Assembly (NCBI RefSeq): GCF_000744455.1
Contig: NZ_JQLY01000001.1
Coordinates: forward strand, 248,001 to 312,000
Reading direction: 5' to 3'
DNA from: Methanobacterium sp. SMA-27
GTDB taxonomy: Archaea > Methanobacteriota > Methanobacteria > Methanobacteriales > Methanobacteriaceae
Length of the DNA: 64,000 nucleotides
The notes beneath the pieces were generated by a model. The model was not told the DNA's origin and did no database searches. It worked only from the letters and a program-made list of their open reading frames with translations. This document shows positions 20,294 through 31,619 of this stretch, one piece after another. Position 1 is the first letter of the stretch. Each line of letters begins with the position of its first letter. A program made the position numbers and the translations under genes.

Positions 20294-20471
20294 GATCCTC
20301 GCTCACTCCTAACTTTTATTTAAAAAAATAATACTCTAAGACTTAATATTATTTACTGAATTTATTGTCCTTAATAATATTTAAAGTTTCGTGGAGTTGA
20401 ACTTATCAACCGCTCTCACATTAGATGGATATTTGAATTTAAAAATAGTAAGTTGTGGGATGGGATAAAAT

Positions 20472-20621
20472 ATGAAATCAGACATAGATATACTTAACTA
20501 TTGGTTTGAAAAAAATGATTTAAGCGATGCATCAAGAGAACTTTATACAATTGCAATGAATCAATATTCAAAAATCGAGAACATAAAGCATATCCATCCA
20601 TTCAAAATCATTCTCTATTAA
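20472..20621 (+). pseudogene. N-terminal remnant of a tyrosine recombinase/integrase
   Basis: A 49-codon frame (start ATG 20472, stop 20619-20621) encodes ILNYWFEKNDLSDASRELY followed by TIAMNQYSK, which matches the SAM-like core-binding domain at the N-terminus of archaeal phage-type integrases (helix, KNxLSxxTxxxY, helix). The frame ends right after this domain and no catalytic domain with R-H-R-Y follows. It is therefore a truncated integrase relic, marking the left side of the accessory region. The family call rests on pattern memory only. Confidence 0.55.
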
Positions 20622-20926
20622 CCATAATTCAAATTTACGAGATTATAACATTCCTAGATCGGGTATTTTTAAAATTTTATCTAAGGTTTAATTTTTGCTC
20701 ATTTAGTTATGCTTCTACCGGAAGTATATTTCCTCTCAAGTATATGAATTTTTTGTAAATTAACAATAATATTTGTGCTTACTTAAAAGTATATTTTTAT
20801 TATTTTTTTGAGTATAATATTTAATAATACCCTCTTCCAATATATTGTATTAGAGTATGATTAGGGTGCATTAGGATATTATTTAATTGGAATATCAGTA
20901 AAAAATATCTTTTAGGAGTGTAATAA

Positions 20927-21007
20927 ATGGTTGATTCCAAAATTTTAATCGTAGAAGATGAGTACATAGTTGCTACTGATCTAAAACAACGATTAGAAAA
21001 AAAATAA
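20927..21007 (+). pseudogene. Truncated response regulator receiver domain
   Basis: The frame from ATG 20927 encodes SKILIVEDEYIVATDLKQRL and stops at 21005-21007 after 26 codons. This is the first strand, acidic pocket and first helix of a CheY-like receiver domain, very like the start of the intact regulator at 6791-7240. The stop follows an A-rich run (gaaaaaaaataaaa) where the helix should continue, and no matching phosphoacceptor region is found downstream. An upstream GGAG at 20914-20917 remains as the old ribosome binding site. Confidence 0.65.
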
Positions 21008-21088
21008 AATGAGTATGAGGTTATACAGTTTAAATCCTGTAAAAGCAATCAAGCTCCATTTTGTCACTGATTTTATTGATTGAAATTT

Positions 21089-21670
21089 TTAGTATTCTTC
21101 GCATTTGATCTGGAAGTGTTTGGTTGGGTGGTCGCATGATGGGCATTTTTCTGGAGGTTCCATACCTACGTGTACGTATCCACATACTCTGCATAGCCAT
21201 TCTACTTCTTGATCCTTCTTGAAAACTTTGCCATCTTCTATTGTTTCTAAAATTTTTGTAAATCTTTCTTCATGGTGTTTTTCAACTAGGCCTATTGCCC
21301 TTAATCTTTTGGAAATATCAGTTAGACCTTCTTTATCTGCAGTATCTGCAAATTTGGGGTACATTTGTGTATGTTCCTCATTTTCACCAGCTATTGTGGC
21401 CGTAAGGTTTTCTACGGTGGTTCCGAGAGTTGTTGGTGCATCTGCTTCTACTATAATTGCTTCTGGGACTTCTCCATTTTCTTTTAGTCCGTTTATCATT
21501 CGCATTGCCCATTTGGCATGTTCTCGTTCATTTTCTGCTGTTTTGAGGAAGATTTCTGATAGCTGTTCGTATCCTTCTTTTTTTGCAACCTTTGAATACA
21601 TTGTGTATCGATTTCTGGCTTGACTTTCACCTATAAAAGCTTTTGCTAAATTTTCCATTGTTTTTTTCAT
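21089..21670 (-). CDS. rbr: Rubrerythrin
   Basis: Non-heme diiron peroxidase of 193 residues that reduces hydrogen peroxide in anaerobes. The N-terminal ferritin-like domain carries the iron ligands in FIGESQARNRY, EREHAKWAMR, GENEEHTQMYP and EKHHEERF; the C-terminal rubredoxin-like domain has CRVCGYVHVG and CPSCDHP, the two CxxC pairs of an Fe(SCys)4 site. Together with afpA upstream on the same strand and katG beyond, it forms an oxidative-stress neighbourhood. The 58-base gap suggests co-transcription with afpA. Confidence 0.95.
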   Translation of the reverse strand: MKKTMENLAKAFIGESQARNRYTMYSKVAKKEGYEQLSEIFLKTAENEREHAKWAMRMINGLKENGEVPEAIIVEADAPTTLGTTVENLTATIAGENEEHTQMYPKFADTADKEGLTDISKRLRAIGLVEKHHEERFTKILETIEDGKVFKKDQEVEWLCRVCGYVHVGMEPPEKCPSCDHPTKHFQIKCEEY

Positions 21671-21728
21671 GATTATCTCTCCTTTTTTACAAAAAATAAT
21701 TATTTAGAATTGGGATATAAAAATTATC

Positions 21729-22286
21729 CTAGTCGAAATGTTTCTCAAATACCGTTACAAGGTCTTTGGGTTCTTTAATAATAAAGGTTTCATACATTTT
21801 AGCTAGTTTTTTAACGTGTTCTACATCTTCTTTCCTAATGGTGATTTTTAAATCATTCCCATCGGGTAGTTGAGTGATGGTTGTTCCTTCTTCATAATCT
21901 GATGGTAATATGTAGATAGGAACATCAGCTTTCTGGCCCATAATGGCGGCGTTGGAAATTAATGTATCTCCCATCCTCATAGCTATCTTTGCAACCGTAT
22001 TAGAGCTGACAGGTGCGATTAACATGAATTCATATTTTCCTAACTGAATATTACCTGCTAGAAAAGGTGCATTAGCATTAATCTCAACCCATACTTTATC
22101 AAAATTTCTTTCTATATCCTGCGATATTTCATAATATTTTATAACTTGATCTCCGGATTTTGAGATAAAAACTTCTATATCCACTTTGTCTTCGTACTTT
22201 TTATTTATTTTTTCCATCGCCTTCATGGTTTCGACTATTTTATCACCGGCACCAGTTATACCCCAAGCAATTTTCTTCTTTTTCAT
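21729..22286 (-). CDS. afpA: Archaeoflavoprotein AfpA / dihydromethanopterin reductase-like flavoprotein
   Basis: FMN-binding flavoprotein of 185 residues in the archaeoflavoprotein AfpA family (also close to the acceptor-type dihydromethanopterin reductase DmrX). Visible signatures are IAWGITGAGDKIVETMKAM at the start, APFLAGNIQLGKYEFMLIAPVSSNTVAKIA in the middle (the flavoprotein SxN-T loop) and ISNAAIMGQ. AfpA in Archaeoglobus takes electrons from ferredoxin or NAD(P)H-dependent donors. Here it precedes rubrerythrin in the same orientation, so it may supply electrons to it (inference). Confidence 0.85.
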   Translation of the reverse strand: MKKKKIAWGITGAGDKIVETMKAMEKINKKYEDKVDIEVFISKSGDQVIKYYEISQDIERNFDKVWVEINANAPFLAGNIQLGKYEFMLIAPVSSNTVAKIAMRMGDTLISNAAIMGQKADVPIYILPSDYEEGTTITQLPDGNDLKITIRKEDVEHVKKLAKMYETFIIKEPKDLVTVFEKHFD

Positions 22287-22594
22287 TAATGATCCCTCCT
22301 TGAATATTTAAAAAATATGCTGTGTTACACTTCACTTATTCCTCTTTGGTTATCCACATTTACGCATGAAACATCTTTCATTTGTCCTAAAAGTCCTATA
22401 AGTTTGACAATTCTTCTGTAAGTATTTGAATCCCATAAATCTCCTTCGTATATATTCTATATGTTATATTGGTGAGGGTTCTATTTAGAATTTTGTGACC
22501 ATAATTTTTTTTTATCAAAGGAGTATTTTCCAGATTAGAAGCAAGAATGATACGGTATAGTATAATATTTTTGGAAAAATTGAGTTTTTACAGA

Positions 22595-22799
22595 TTACCG
22601 AAATGTTAGGTATAATAGCACAGCATTCACAGTGATGATAACTGTTGTAATTATCCATCCCGTTAAATTGGTTAATTGTTTGTTAACCAGAGACCCCATT
22701 AACTTGCCGGTGACGGGTTATCATTAACATGGAGATTATTGCTAGGCAGGCAAAAACATAATATAACTTGACTGCAATTGTTATTAAAAATGTTTTCGA
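22595..22799 (-). pseudogene. C-terminal remnant of an Nramp-type metal transporter
   Basis: Read on the minus strand from 22799, the codons give a membrane segment (VKLYYVFACLAIISMLMI), then ITRHRQV. After a one-base frameshift near 22704-22710 comes MGSLVNKQLTNLTGWIITT followed by VIITVNAVLLYLTFR and a stop at 22595-22597. The RxVMGxxVNxxLTNxxGW pattern before a last membrane helix is typical of the C-terminus of Nramp/MntH divalent metal transporters. The rest of the gene is missing; its upstream end meets the diverged repeat at 22791-22890. Confidence 0.6.
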
Positions 22800-22890
22800 G
22801 TTATTTTACATAGTAGTAGGTGACCTAATCTACGATTATTAAGTTATTATAAAAACTATTGACTTTGAAATAGTATTTTGCCTGGGACAC
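22791..22890. repeat. Diverged 100-base repeat, copy 1
   Basis: This stretch resembles 31491-31590 over its whole length. Shared blocks include tgttttc at the left end, ctaatctac in the middle, and aaaactattgactttga plus tagtattttgcctgg toward the right; the two copies differ by substitutions and single-base indels. Both lie in the same orientation about 8.7 kb apart and bracket katG and the SIR2 module. Neither is an open frame with a clear product; they may be ends of a decayed mobile element. Confidence 0.65.
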
Positions 22891-23144
22891 TTATAAAATC
22901 TAGTTAGTTTTAGATAATTAAACGAATACGAAAAATCACACTTATTATACAATATTTATCCAAAAATTTTATTCAAAAATTGCCGCACCTGATTTATACA
23001 AAATTTTAAGTCGATTGTATAATAAATAATATATTACAATTTATAAAGAATTCAAATTATACTTCTTAAAGAAATGTTATTAAATAGTAATTTACCTAAA
23101 CACAAGATTCACAAGTTTGTAATAATTAAAAATATATGAATTAA

Positions 23145-25346
<2,202 letters not shown>

Positions 25347-26087
25347 AAAACGACATCTGAATCATATCGTTCTGAACTACCCCCATAATCAAAAGCTGAA
25401 TAGCTTCATCCTCATATTTTTACTAAGAAACTGATGATTACACAGTATGCCTACAGTGGAAATATCACATGAAATGAAATTTTGGTGTTAAACTGGTAAA
25501 GAGATAGGATTGACTTTCCAACTCAAGTAAAAATGGTGGAAAAATTAGCACAAAATGGATCCAAACAAATAGGAATTGAAAGCAATGAAAATACTAAGAA
25601 AAATTGTAAGAAAGTTATCTTTAGAGAGGTTACTCCGATGGAATAAACTCTCTACCATTATATTCTAATTTTAAACTTTGTATTCACTTAAAAAAAATCT
25701 GAAAAGATCTATAAGTGGATACTACCCAGATCATAAAGGTGTGTTGCATGCATACTAATCTTCTTGAATGTGGACTTAAAATAATTGACTATTGCTGGTT
25801 ACCCTATTTACTATTTCTGAAGTAATAATTAGATCATATACTGATTGAACTCTTAATTAGTCGTTTATATCGTTATATGACACTATGACGATGTAAATAA
25901 TAACTAAATCCAAATTTTTGATCGGCAATTTATACTAAATTTAATTACATATTTTATTTATCAATGAATAAAAATTATAAAAGTTTGAATGGAAATTTTC
26001 CTAATCCACTTAATTGATATTGATTAAAGCATAAATTTATTTTATATTGAGAATCTAAATATAAATAACTTTAATGAGGTATATAAC
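25347..26087. other. Gene-free region between katG and the SIR2 module
   Basis: Some 740 bases. A short frame at 25533-25646 (MVEKLAQNGSKQIGIE...) has no ribosome binding site and no recognised family. The first part is moderately GC-balanced like the katG donor DNA, then composition returns to AT-rich near 25600. The last 80 bases contain the promoter of the SIR2 operon. Confidence 0.4.
26057..26080 (+). promoter_or_regulatory. TATA box and ribosome binding site of the SIR2 operon
   Basis: A TATA-like sequence aaatataaataa at 26057-26068 is followed by GAGGT at 26076-26080, seven bases before ATG 26088. The arrangement supports an active, short-leader archaeal promoter and fixes the start of the SIR2 gene. 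Confidence 0.5.
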
Positions 26088-27077
26088 ATGATTATGCCAG
26101 TTCCTGAACTTCCTCAAGTAATTATTGATGCTATTAATAATAAAAACCTAGCTATTTTCATGGGAGCCGGGGTATCTCAATTAGTTGGTTGTGATGGATG
26201 GCGTAAATTAGCAGAAAATTTGGTTTTGAAGTGTTTTAACACTAAAAAGAATGATGAAGAGTCATTTATTAATGAAAATCAAAAAGAAGTACTTTTGAAG
26301 AGTATTTCAAAAAGTAAGGATTTCAAAAAGGTAATTTCAATTTGTTATGATATATTAAAGAAAGAAGATGAAAACTTATTTTTTGAAGAGTTAGAAATGT
26401 CATTAAAGAAAGATAAAAAAATTGAATCACCCAATATTTACACCGAAATTTATGACATGCTTCACGGAGGATTAGGTGAAATTTCTGGACTTTATATTAC
26501 TACTAATGCCGATGAACATTTTGATGAATTTTTCAATAAAGAAAGTAAGGAAATAATTTTTAATCCAGATGATTTTTTTAATCCAGACATCGGACAAATT
26601 AAACTTTATCATATTCATGGTACCATTTCCCATAGAGAAAGTCTAGTTTTCACTGTTAATCAGTATTTAGAACGTTATAATCCTGAAAAGGAGTATATCA
26701 ACGTTTTAAAAGAAATTTTCGAGAGATATGTAATATTATTTATTGGTTATGGATTAGGGGAGTTTGAAGTTATTGATTTTTTATTTACAAAATTGGGATT
26801 GGGTAAAAGAAATCAAAACCAAATTGAATTAAAAAATTTTTTACTAAAGGGATATCTTGAAAGTGAAGAAAATGATTTAGAATTTGATAATATGTATTAT
26901 AATAATCTTGGAATAACCGTTTTAGGATATTTGAAAATAGATGAAAAAGATTATGAGCAATTATATAATGTAATTAAGGCATGGAATGAAGAGATTAGTG
27001 ATATACACTCTCGTGCATATGATTCTTTTAAAGGAATGGTGGAGGTTATAGAGGAACATGAAAGACTTAAAAAATGA
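26088..27077 (+). CDS. SIR2-like NADase domain protein, probable defence effector
   Basis: The 329-residue protein is a SIR2-type NAD-binding domain. Motifs in order: GAGVS (26-30) of the nucleotide loop, TTNAD (138-142) with the catalytic Asn140, HIHG (175-178) with the catalytic His177, and IGYGLGE (219-225). The zinc module of protein deacetylases is absent, which is the pattern of NAD-degrading SIR2 proteins in anti-phage systems (Thoeris ThsA, DSR, SIR2-HerA). The region after 240 is helical and of unknown role. The gene overlaps the 913-residue partner by 20 bases. Effector function is inferred, the fold is clear. Confidence 0.82.
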   Translation: MIMPVPELPQVIIDAINNKNLAIFMGAGVSQLVGCDGWRKLAENLVLKCFNTKKNDEESFINENQKEVLLKSISKSKDFKKVISICYDILKKEDENLFFEELEMSLKKDKKIESPNIYTEIYDMLHGGLGEISGLYITTNADEHFDEFFNKESKEIIFNPDDFFNPDIGQIKLYHIHGTISHRESLVFTVNQYLERYNPEKEYINVLKEIFERYVILFIGYGLGEFEVIDFLFTKLGLGKRNQNQIELKNFLLKGYLESEENDLEFDNMYYNNLGITVLGYLKIDEKDYEQLYNVIKAWNEEISDIHSRAYDSFKGMVEVIEEHERLKK

Positions 27078-29799
27078 AAGAATGGAAATATTAAGGAAAA
27101 TAAAGCACAATGATCCTTTAAAATCCCAATTCTTCCGAGAGCTCTCCAAAACTACTAATCCGTTTCCATGGCTAGAAGATTTGATTATAGAAGGTTATTT
27201 TGACCCGGAAGGATATCCTTCTCCTGAAGAAGTTTCAGAAAAGAAAGGTTATTATACTATCCCCTACTGGGATCCATCAGGATATTTAGAAAATATATCA
27301 AAACTAAATTATCTAGAAAACGATGACAAAACAACAGAGCTACTAATTGACATTATTGAAAATTACATCAATTACCCTCGTGAAGAAAGAAATTATCGTA
27401 TCGATTATGTTTTTTTAAAAGCCATTTTTTACCTTCCAAAAGAAAAAATTACATCTGATCATATAAACTTTATATCTAAAGCAATAAACTCGGATTCTAC
27501 TTTAATTGAGTTAGAACTGTTTAAAATTGTCATGAAAAAATTGCTTGACTATAAATTTAAGGACTTTCTGTTAGAATTGTTGGAGATAATTTTAGACTAT
27601 AAAAAAGAGTCTAAACAGTACCTTATAGGATATGTTCATAATGAATATGTTTCAATAATGGACGAATTTTGGCTAAATAAAAATTTAGAAGATAGTAAAC
27701 CATTTATAGCCGAATTTTGTGCTTTAGATGCATTTAAAATATCTTTAAAAAAAATTTCAGATATTGTTGATGAAGATAAATTTCAATTTGATTATGTATC
27801 AATTCCTACAATTGAAGATCATCCTCAATCTATGTTTCCCGAGGAATATAAATTTCAATTAGTTCATTTTGCTAGAGACATGATCGAGTATCTACCTGCA
27901 CATGGTATCTATTCCGAAGAAATAAGAATATGCACAGAAAATTTAGCTGCAAATGAAAAGAAAATCTTCCGGAGAATTGCCATTTATATAATTGATCTTT
28001 ATTATGATGAATTAAATGAAATATTCTGGAATTGGATTGGTAATCCATTAGATGAAATTGATTTAAGACATGATATCTATCGTTTCTTTAAATTGAATTA
28101 TTCTAAGTTTGATGATGACAAAGAAAAGATAGATTTGATTATTGATTGGGTAGATAATAATGAATACATTCGTAAATTAGAAAGTGAAGGTGCTGATCTA
28201 ACTTCTTTAGCTTATCAAAAATTGAGATGGTTTTTAGCATTAGATGAGTCGAAAAATCAAAAAATTCAATCATTAATAAGAGAATATAGATTACTTTACC
28301 CTCATGATATTGAACATCCTGATTTTGGTGTATGGACGAGTGAAGAACTTGTAGGTGTAGATACAAGAAACTCTGAAAATCTTTGTAAAAAGGATAATCA
28401 ACAGCTTGCTGATTATTTAAATAACTTTACTTCAGAATCTATATTCGAACAATCAGACTTATCTGAATCTTTCATTAAATGTGTATCAGATCATCCTGAA
28501 AAATTTACAAATAATCTACTGCCTTTTTTAAATGTATCAAGAAAAAATCAATATAATTTAATCTATGGTTTACAAAAGGCTTGGAGTTCTGAAAAAACAT
28601 TTAATTGTATAGAAATCTTTGATTTCATTAAAGATATAATAATAAATGAAAAGTTTTGGAATGAAGAATCAGATGGTCGAAATTATAAAAATTCAATAGT
28701 GTCTGTAATTGCTGATTTCATCGAAAAAGGTACCGAAGATGATAGATTTGCTTTTGACCGAAATTTATTGAAGGAAGCAGGAAAAATCCTTTTAATCATT
28801 GTGGATAATGCAGAATCTGACCTTCAAGAAATGGATGATTTAATAACTTCCGTTTTGAACTCTTCGTTAGGAAAAATATTCTCTGCTATGGTTGTATATT
28901 CACTTAAATGTTTACGAGAATATGGAAACTTTCCGCAAAGTATTAGAATAGAATTTGAAAAACGATTTAATAATCCGCCTATTGAGCTTTCAGTCACTTT
29001 AGGTAGATATTTATCAAATTTGTGTGCGTTAGATAAAGATTGGGTGAATCAACATATTAATTTGATTTTTCCAGATAACATAGAGATATGGAAACATGCA
29101 TTCATGGGATATCTTTTTTATTCTACTGTAATTTATACAGATATTTATAATCTACTTAAAAATGAATACATAAGAGCTATAAAAACCGATTTTAATGATA
29201 GAAAAATTACTCACAGATTAATCCAACATATAGGCCATTTCTATTTAAAAAATGATGAGGATCTGAATGATCCACATAGCTTAATTTCCAAATTAATTAT
29301 TCAAAGAGATCCAATACAAATATCACTTCTAATACATTTTATTCTAGCAAATAAACAAAAAATTAATGTTGGCCAAATTAAGCCATTATGGTTAGAAATT
29401 ATTGCAGTTTTTCCATATGATGAAGATACTGAAAATTGCAAAATTTTAGCAAAATTGTCTCGATGGTTAGAGTTAATAGAAACGATTGATTCTGATGTTT
29501 ATTCATTCCTTATTTTATCAGCTAAATGTATTGAATCACAACCATCTATCTCCATTTTTATTAAAAACTTAACGAAACATGTTGAAAAATCACCTAAAGA
29601 AGTGGGGGAAATTTTTCTTGAGTTAATTAAAAAAACTCCAGAGCATAAAAAAGAAGATATTATACAAATTGTCGATGTCTTATTCCAAAAAGAACAAACC
29701 GATATTGCAAATTATATTTGTAATGAATATAGAATTAAACATCTTGACTTTTTAATTGATATTCACGATAAATATAATCAACGAGCATTGGAACAATAA
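27058..29799 (+). CDS. Large helical-repeat partner of the SIR2 protein
   Basis: A 913-residue, almost wholly alpha-helical protein, with no membrane segment, Walker A motif or zinc-binding cluster visible. The N-terminus (QFFRELSKTTNPFPWLEDLI followed by GYF and IPYWDPSGYLENI) resembles the opening of long HEAT/ARM-like proteins found beside SIR2 domains in bacterial defence loci; a DUF4020-like C-terminus is possible but unproven. The start ATG 27058 has AGAGG just upstream inside the SIR2 gene and overlaps it by 20 bases, indicating coupled translation. By analogy with DSR2, where such repeats sense phage proteins, it may be the sensor half of a split system (inference). Confidence 0.8.
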   Translation: MKDLKNERMEILRKIKHNDPLKSQFFRELSKTTNPFPWLEDLIIEGYFDPEGYPSPEEVSEKKGYYTIPYWDPSGYLENISKLNYLENDDKTTELLIDIIENYINYPREERNYRIDYVFLKAIFYLPKEKITSDHINFISKAINSDSTLIELELFKIVMKKLLDYKFKDFLLELLEIILDYKKESKQYLIGYVHNEYVSIMDEFWLNKNLEDSKPFIAEFCALDAFKISLKKISDIVDEDKFQFDYVSIPTIEDHPQSMFPEEYKFQLVHFARDMIEYLPAHGIYSEEIRICTENLAANEKKIFRRIAIYIIDLYYDELNEIFWNWIGNPLDEIDLRHDIYRFFKLNYSKFDDDKEKIDLIIDWVDNNEYIRKLESEGADLTSLAYQKLRWFLALDESKNQKIQSLIREYRLLYPHDIEHPDFGVWTSEELVGVDTRNSENLCKKDNQQLADYLNNFTSESIFEQSDLSESFIKCVSDHPEKFTNNLLPFLNVSRKNQYNLIYGLQKAWSSEKTFNCIEIFDFIKDIIINEKFWNEESDGRNYKNSIVSVIADFIEKGTEDDRFAFDRNLLKEAGKILLIIVDNAESDLQEMDDLITSVLNSSLGKIFSAMVVYSLKCLREYGNFPQSIRIEFEKRFNNPPIELSVTLGRYLSNLCALDKDWVNQHINLIFPDNIEIWKHAFMGYLFYSTVIYTDIYNLLKNEYIRAIKTDFNDRKITHRLIQHIGHFYLKNDEDLNDPHSLISKLIIQRDPIQISLLIHFILANKQKINVGQIKPLWLEIIAVFPYDEDTENCKILAKLSRWLELIETIDSDVYSFLILSAKCIESQPSISIFIKNLTKHVEKSPKEVGEIFLELIKKTPEHKKEDIIQIVDVLFQKEQTDIANYICNEYRIKHLDFLIDIHDKYNQRALEQ

Positions 29800-29858
29800 A
29801 TTGAGAACATCATTTGATATTAAAACTTAATAGTAACTCAATGGCATGAGTAATGCTT

Positions 29859-29999
29859 CTAAGTCTTGGTTAAACCAATCTTTACGTCAATAATCTGTTC
29901 CTGGCCTTTGCATTCTTTTAGTAAATGCCTTTCTATTCCCTGGAACATATCTCTGATTTTATTAGGGCCTTCCATCCTTTCTAATCTTTTCATTATCAT
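29859..29999 (-). CDS. Possible small protein, 46 residues
   Basis: A minus-strand frame starting at ATG 29999 with GAGGA four to five bases upstream encodes MIMKRLERMEGPNKIRDMF followed by QGIERHLLKECKGQEQI and ends KIGLTKT. It is highly charged and helical. It lies between two plus-strand genes of the SIR2 region. It could be a small regulator, or the remnant of a longer gene; no family was recognised. Confidence 0.35.
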   Translation of the reverse strand: MIMKRLERMEGPNKIRDMFQGIERHLLKECKGQEQIIDVKIGLTKT

Positions 30000-30086
30000 G
30001 TCCTCGTCGATTATATTTAATAATATATATTAAATTAATAAAAATTAATAATTAATTATATTTTATGGAAATAATAAATTTAGATT

Positions 30087-31052
30087 ATGGAAGAATTAAA
30101 AATTAAATTTGAAGAAGAATTAAATTATTGTCCTCCAGTTCTTGGCCATTTATCAAGTATAGGTGAAAACGAGTTTTCATACAGATATTACAAATTTAGA
30201 CATCCAGCAGGGATTTTCTCATTACAATTAAATAATATCATAGATGATTTTTTAGACTTATTAAGCAGTTTAGAACAAATGCAGAACAAAAAAATTAATG
30301 TAGATGAGAGGAATATCAATAAGAAATTTGTACGTTTAATATCAAGTTTTTTTAAATATTATGAATCATGTTATGAAATATTTGTAGGGTGTTGTAAACA
30401 ACATGACCCTCCAAGAGAAAGTGAACCTTTACATCAATGGCTTTATAAAAACAACTATGATGTAGGTCAAAAATTCTTTGATAAAGTAAAAGATGATACG
30501 GGCTATTTTAGGACATTAAATAATAAACTCAAACATACGAGCAACGATTTGAGAATTTTTTGTTTTTATAATAATCATATGAAAATAATGGGATACTATT
30601 TGGAATCTGTAGATGATAATGGAAGTTTAGGTCCAGATGAAGAATTACACCCTCGTTTTCAGGATCAACATACTGCAAATTCGTTCAATTTTATACTTAG
30701 GCAATTGTATTATTGTATTTATGAAATAGCCAATATATTAGATTCTGTTTTAATTCAACATTTCAGAGAAGTTTATTCTATTAATCTAAGTTATAATAGC
30801 GAATTTACTAAATTGTTAGATTGCAACACACTAAGAAATTTGAATGAAAAAATTAATAATTTACCTGAATTTTATTTTCCTAATGAATTTAATCGTGAAA
30901 TTCCTATACCATATTTAGATGATGGATATTTAATTTTTGAAATCGAAGACTCAATTAGCTTGGATCTGATAGGCTTTAAAGTAGGTTTTGTTACGTCGGG
31001 TGATGGATTTTCAAGATCGTTTAGACTACCATTTTTGATAATGAGAGAATGA
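30087..31052 (+). CDS. Hypothetical protein next to the SIR2 module
   Basis: A 321-residue protein of no recognised family. It is mostly helical up to about residue 230, with FRTLNNKLKHTSNDLR near residue 145-160, a pattern (N-x-LKHT) found in HEPN-like and other defence-associated helical proteins, and ends in a beta-rich part (DDGYLIFEIEDSISLDLIGF). No ribosome binding site precedes ATG 30087, but a TATA-like tract lies about 30 bases upstream, so the mRNA may be leaderless. It is as AT-rich as the SIR2 genes and in the same direction, suggesting the same acquisition. Function unknown. Confidence 0.7.
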   Translation: MEELKIKFEEELNYCPPVLGHLSSIGENEFSYRYYKFRHPAGIFSLQLNNIIDDFLDLLSSLEQMQNKKINVDERNINKKFVRLISSFFKYYESCYEIFVGCCKQHDPPRESEPLHQWLYKNNYDVGQKFFDKVKDDTGYFRTLNNKLKHTSNDLRIFCFYNNHMKIMGYYLESVDDNGSLGPDEELHPRFQDQHTANSFNFILRQLYYCIYEIANILDSVLIQHFREVYSINLSYNSEFTKLLDCNTLRNLNEKINNLPEFYFPNEFNREIPIPYLDDGYLIFEIEDSISLDLIGFKVGFVTSGDGFSRSFRLPFLIMRE

Positions 31053-31490
31053 AAGAAATCTATTGTTTTTGTTTAAATATATTTCATTTACTACCTTTTA
31101 AATTAAATAATACTAAATTATAATTAATCATATCCTAATTAGTAAAATACTCCTGATTTTACCTTGGGATTAACTAGAAATACACAGCTATTTATTTAAA
31201 AACAGAACATATTAGTCTTTAACATCGTAATATAGAAGTTTAACGAAGTTACTTATTGGATATAACCAAATTATTTGAACTAAATATCCAATAAAAATTA
31301 ATCATATCGAATTATAAATTTCTTTATCATTATTTTTAAGAGTATTATATTTGTTATAAATCAATAGTAAAATTTTTTAATTCACTTTTTTATTCTTGTA
31401 AGTAAAAATTGACATTTACAATAGGAAAATATTCCTTTAGAGTGAGATTTTCGCATGTTAAAAAAAATAAGCATGTAAATATTATTATAA
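31053..31490. other. AT-rich gene-free stretch
   Basis: About 440 bases of very AT-rich DNA with only short frames. Nothing recognisable was found; it leads into the second copy of the diverged repeat. Confidence 0.4.
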
Positions 31491-31590
31491 TGTTTTCAAG
31501 TGAATTTACAGATTATATGGCGAACTAATCTACAGTTACTTAGTACATTATGAAAACTATTGACTTTGATATAGTATTTTGCCTGGACAC
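31491..31590. repeat. Diverged 100-base repeat, copy 2
   Basis: Second copy of the repeat at 22791-22890, same orientation. The most conserved part is 31551-31585 (aaaactattgactttga, tagtattttgcctgg). Similarity stops at tgttttc on the left and at the acac on the right; flanking bases differ between copies, which argues for a discrete inserted unit rather than a larger duplication. Confidence 0.65.
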
Positions 31591-31619
31591 CATTACGATT
31601 TGCTAAGGTTGTGCTTTTA

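Noticed and set aside
22324..22450. Minus-strand short frame upstream of afpA (about 40 codons)
   Set aside because: A GAAGGAGA purine stretch is present, but the frame it would start encodes only 28 residues and the longer frame lacks a start codon.
25533..25646. 37-codon frame between katG and the SIR2 gene
   Set aside because: No ribosome binding site, no promoter at suitable distance and no recognised family.
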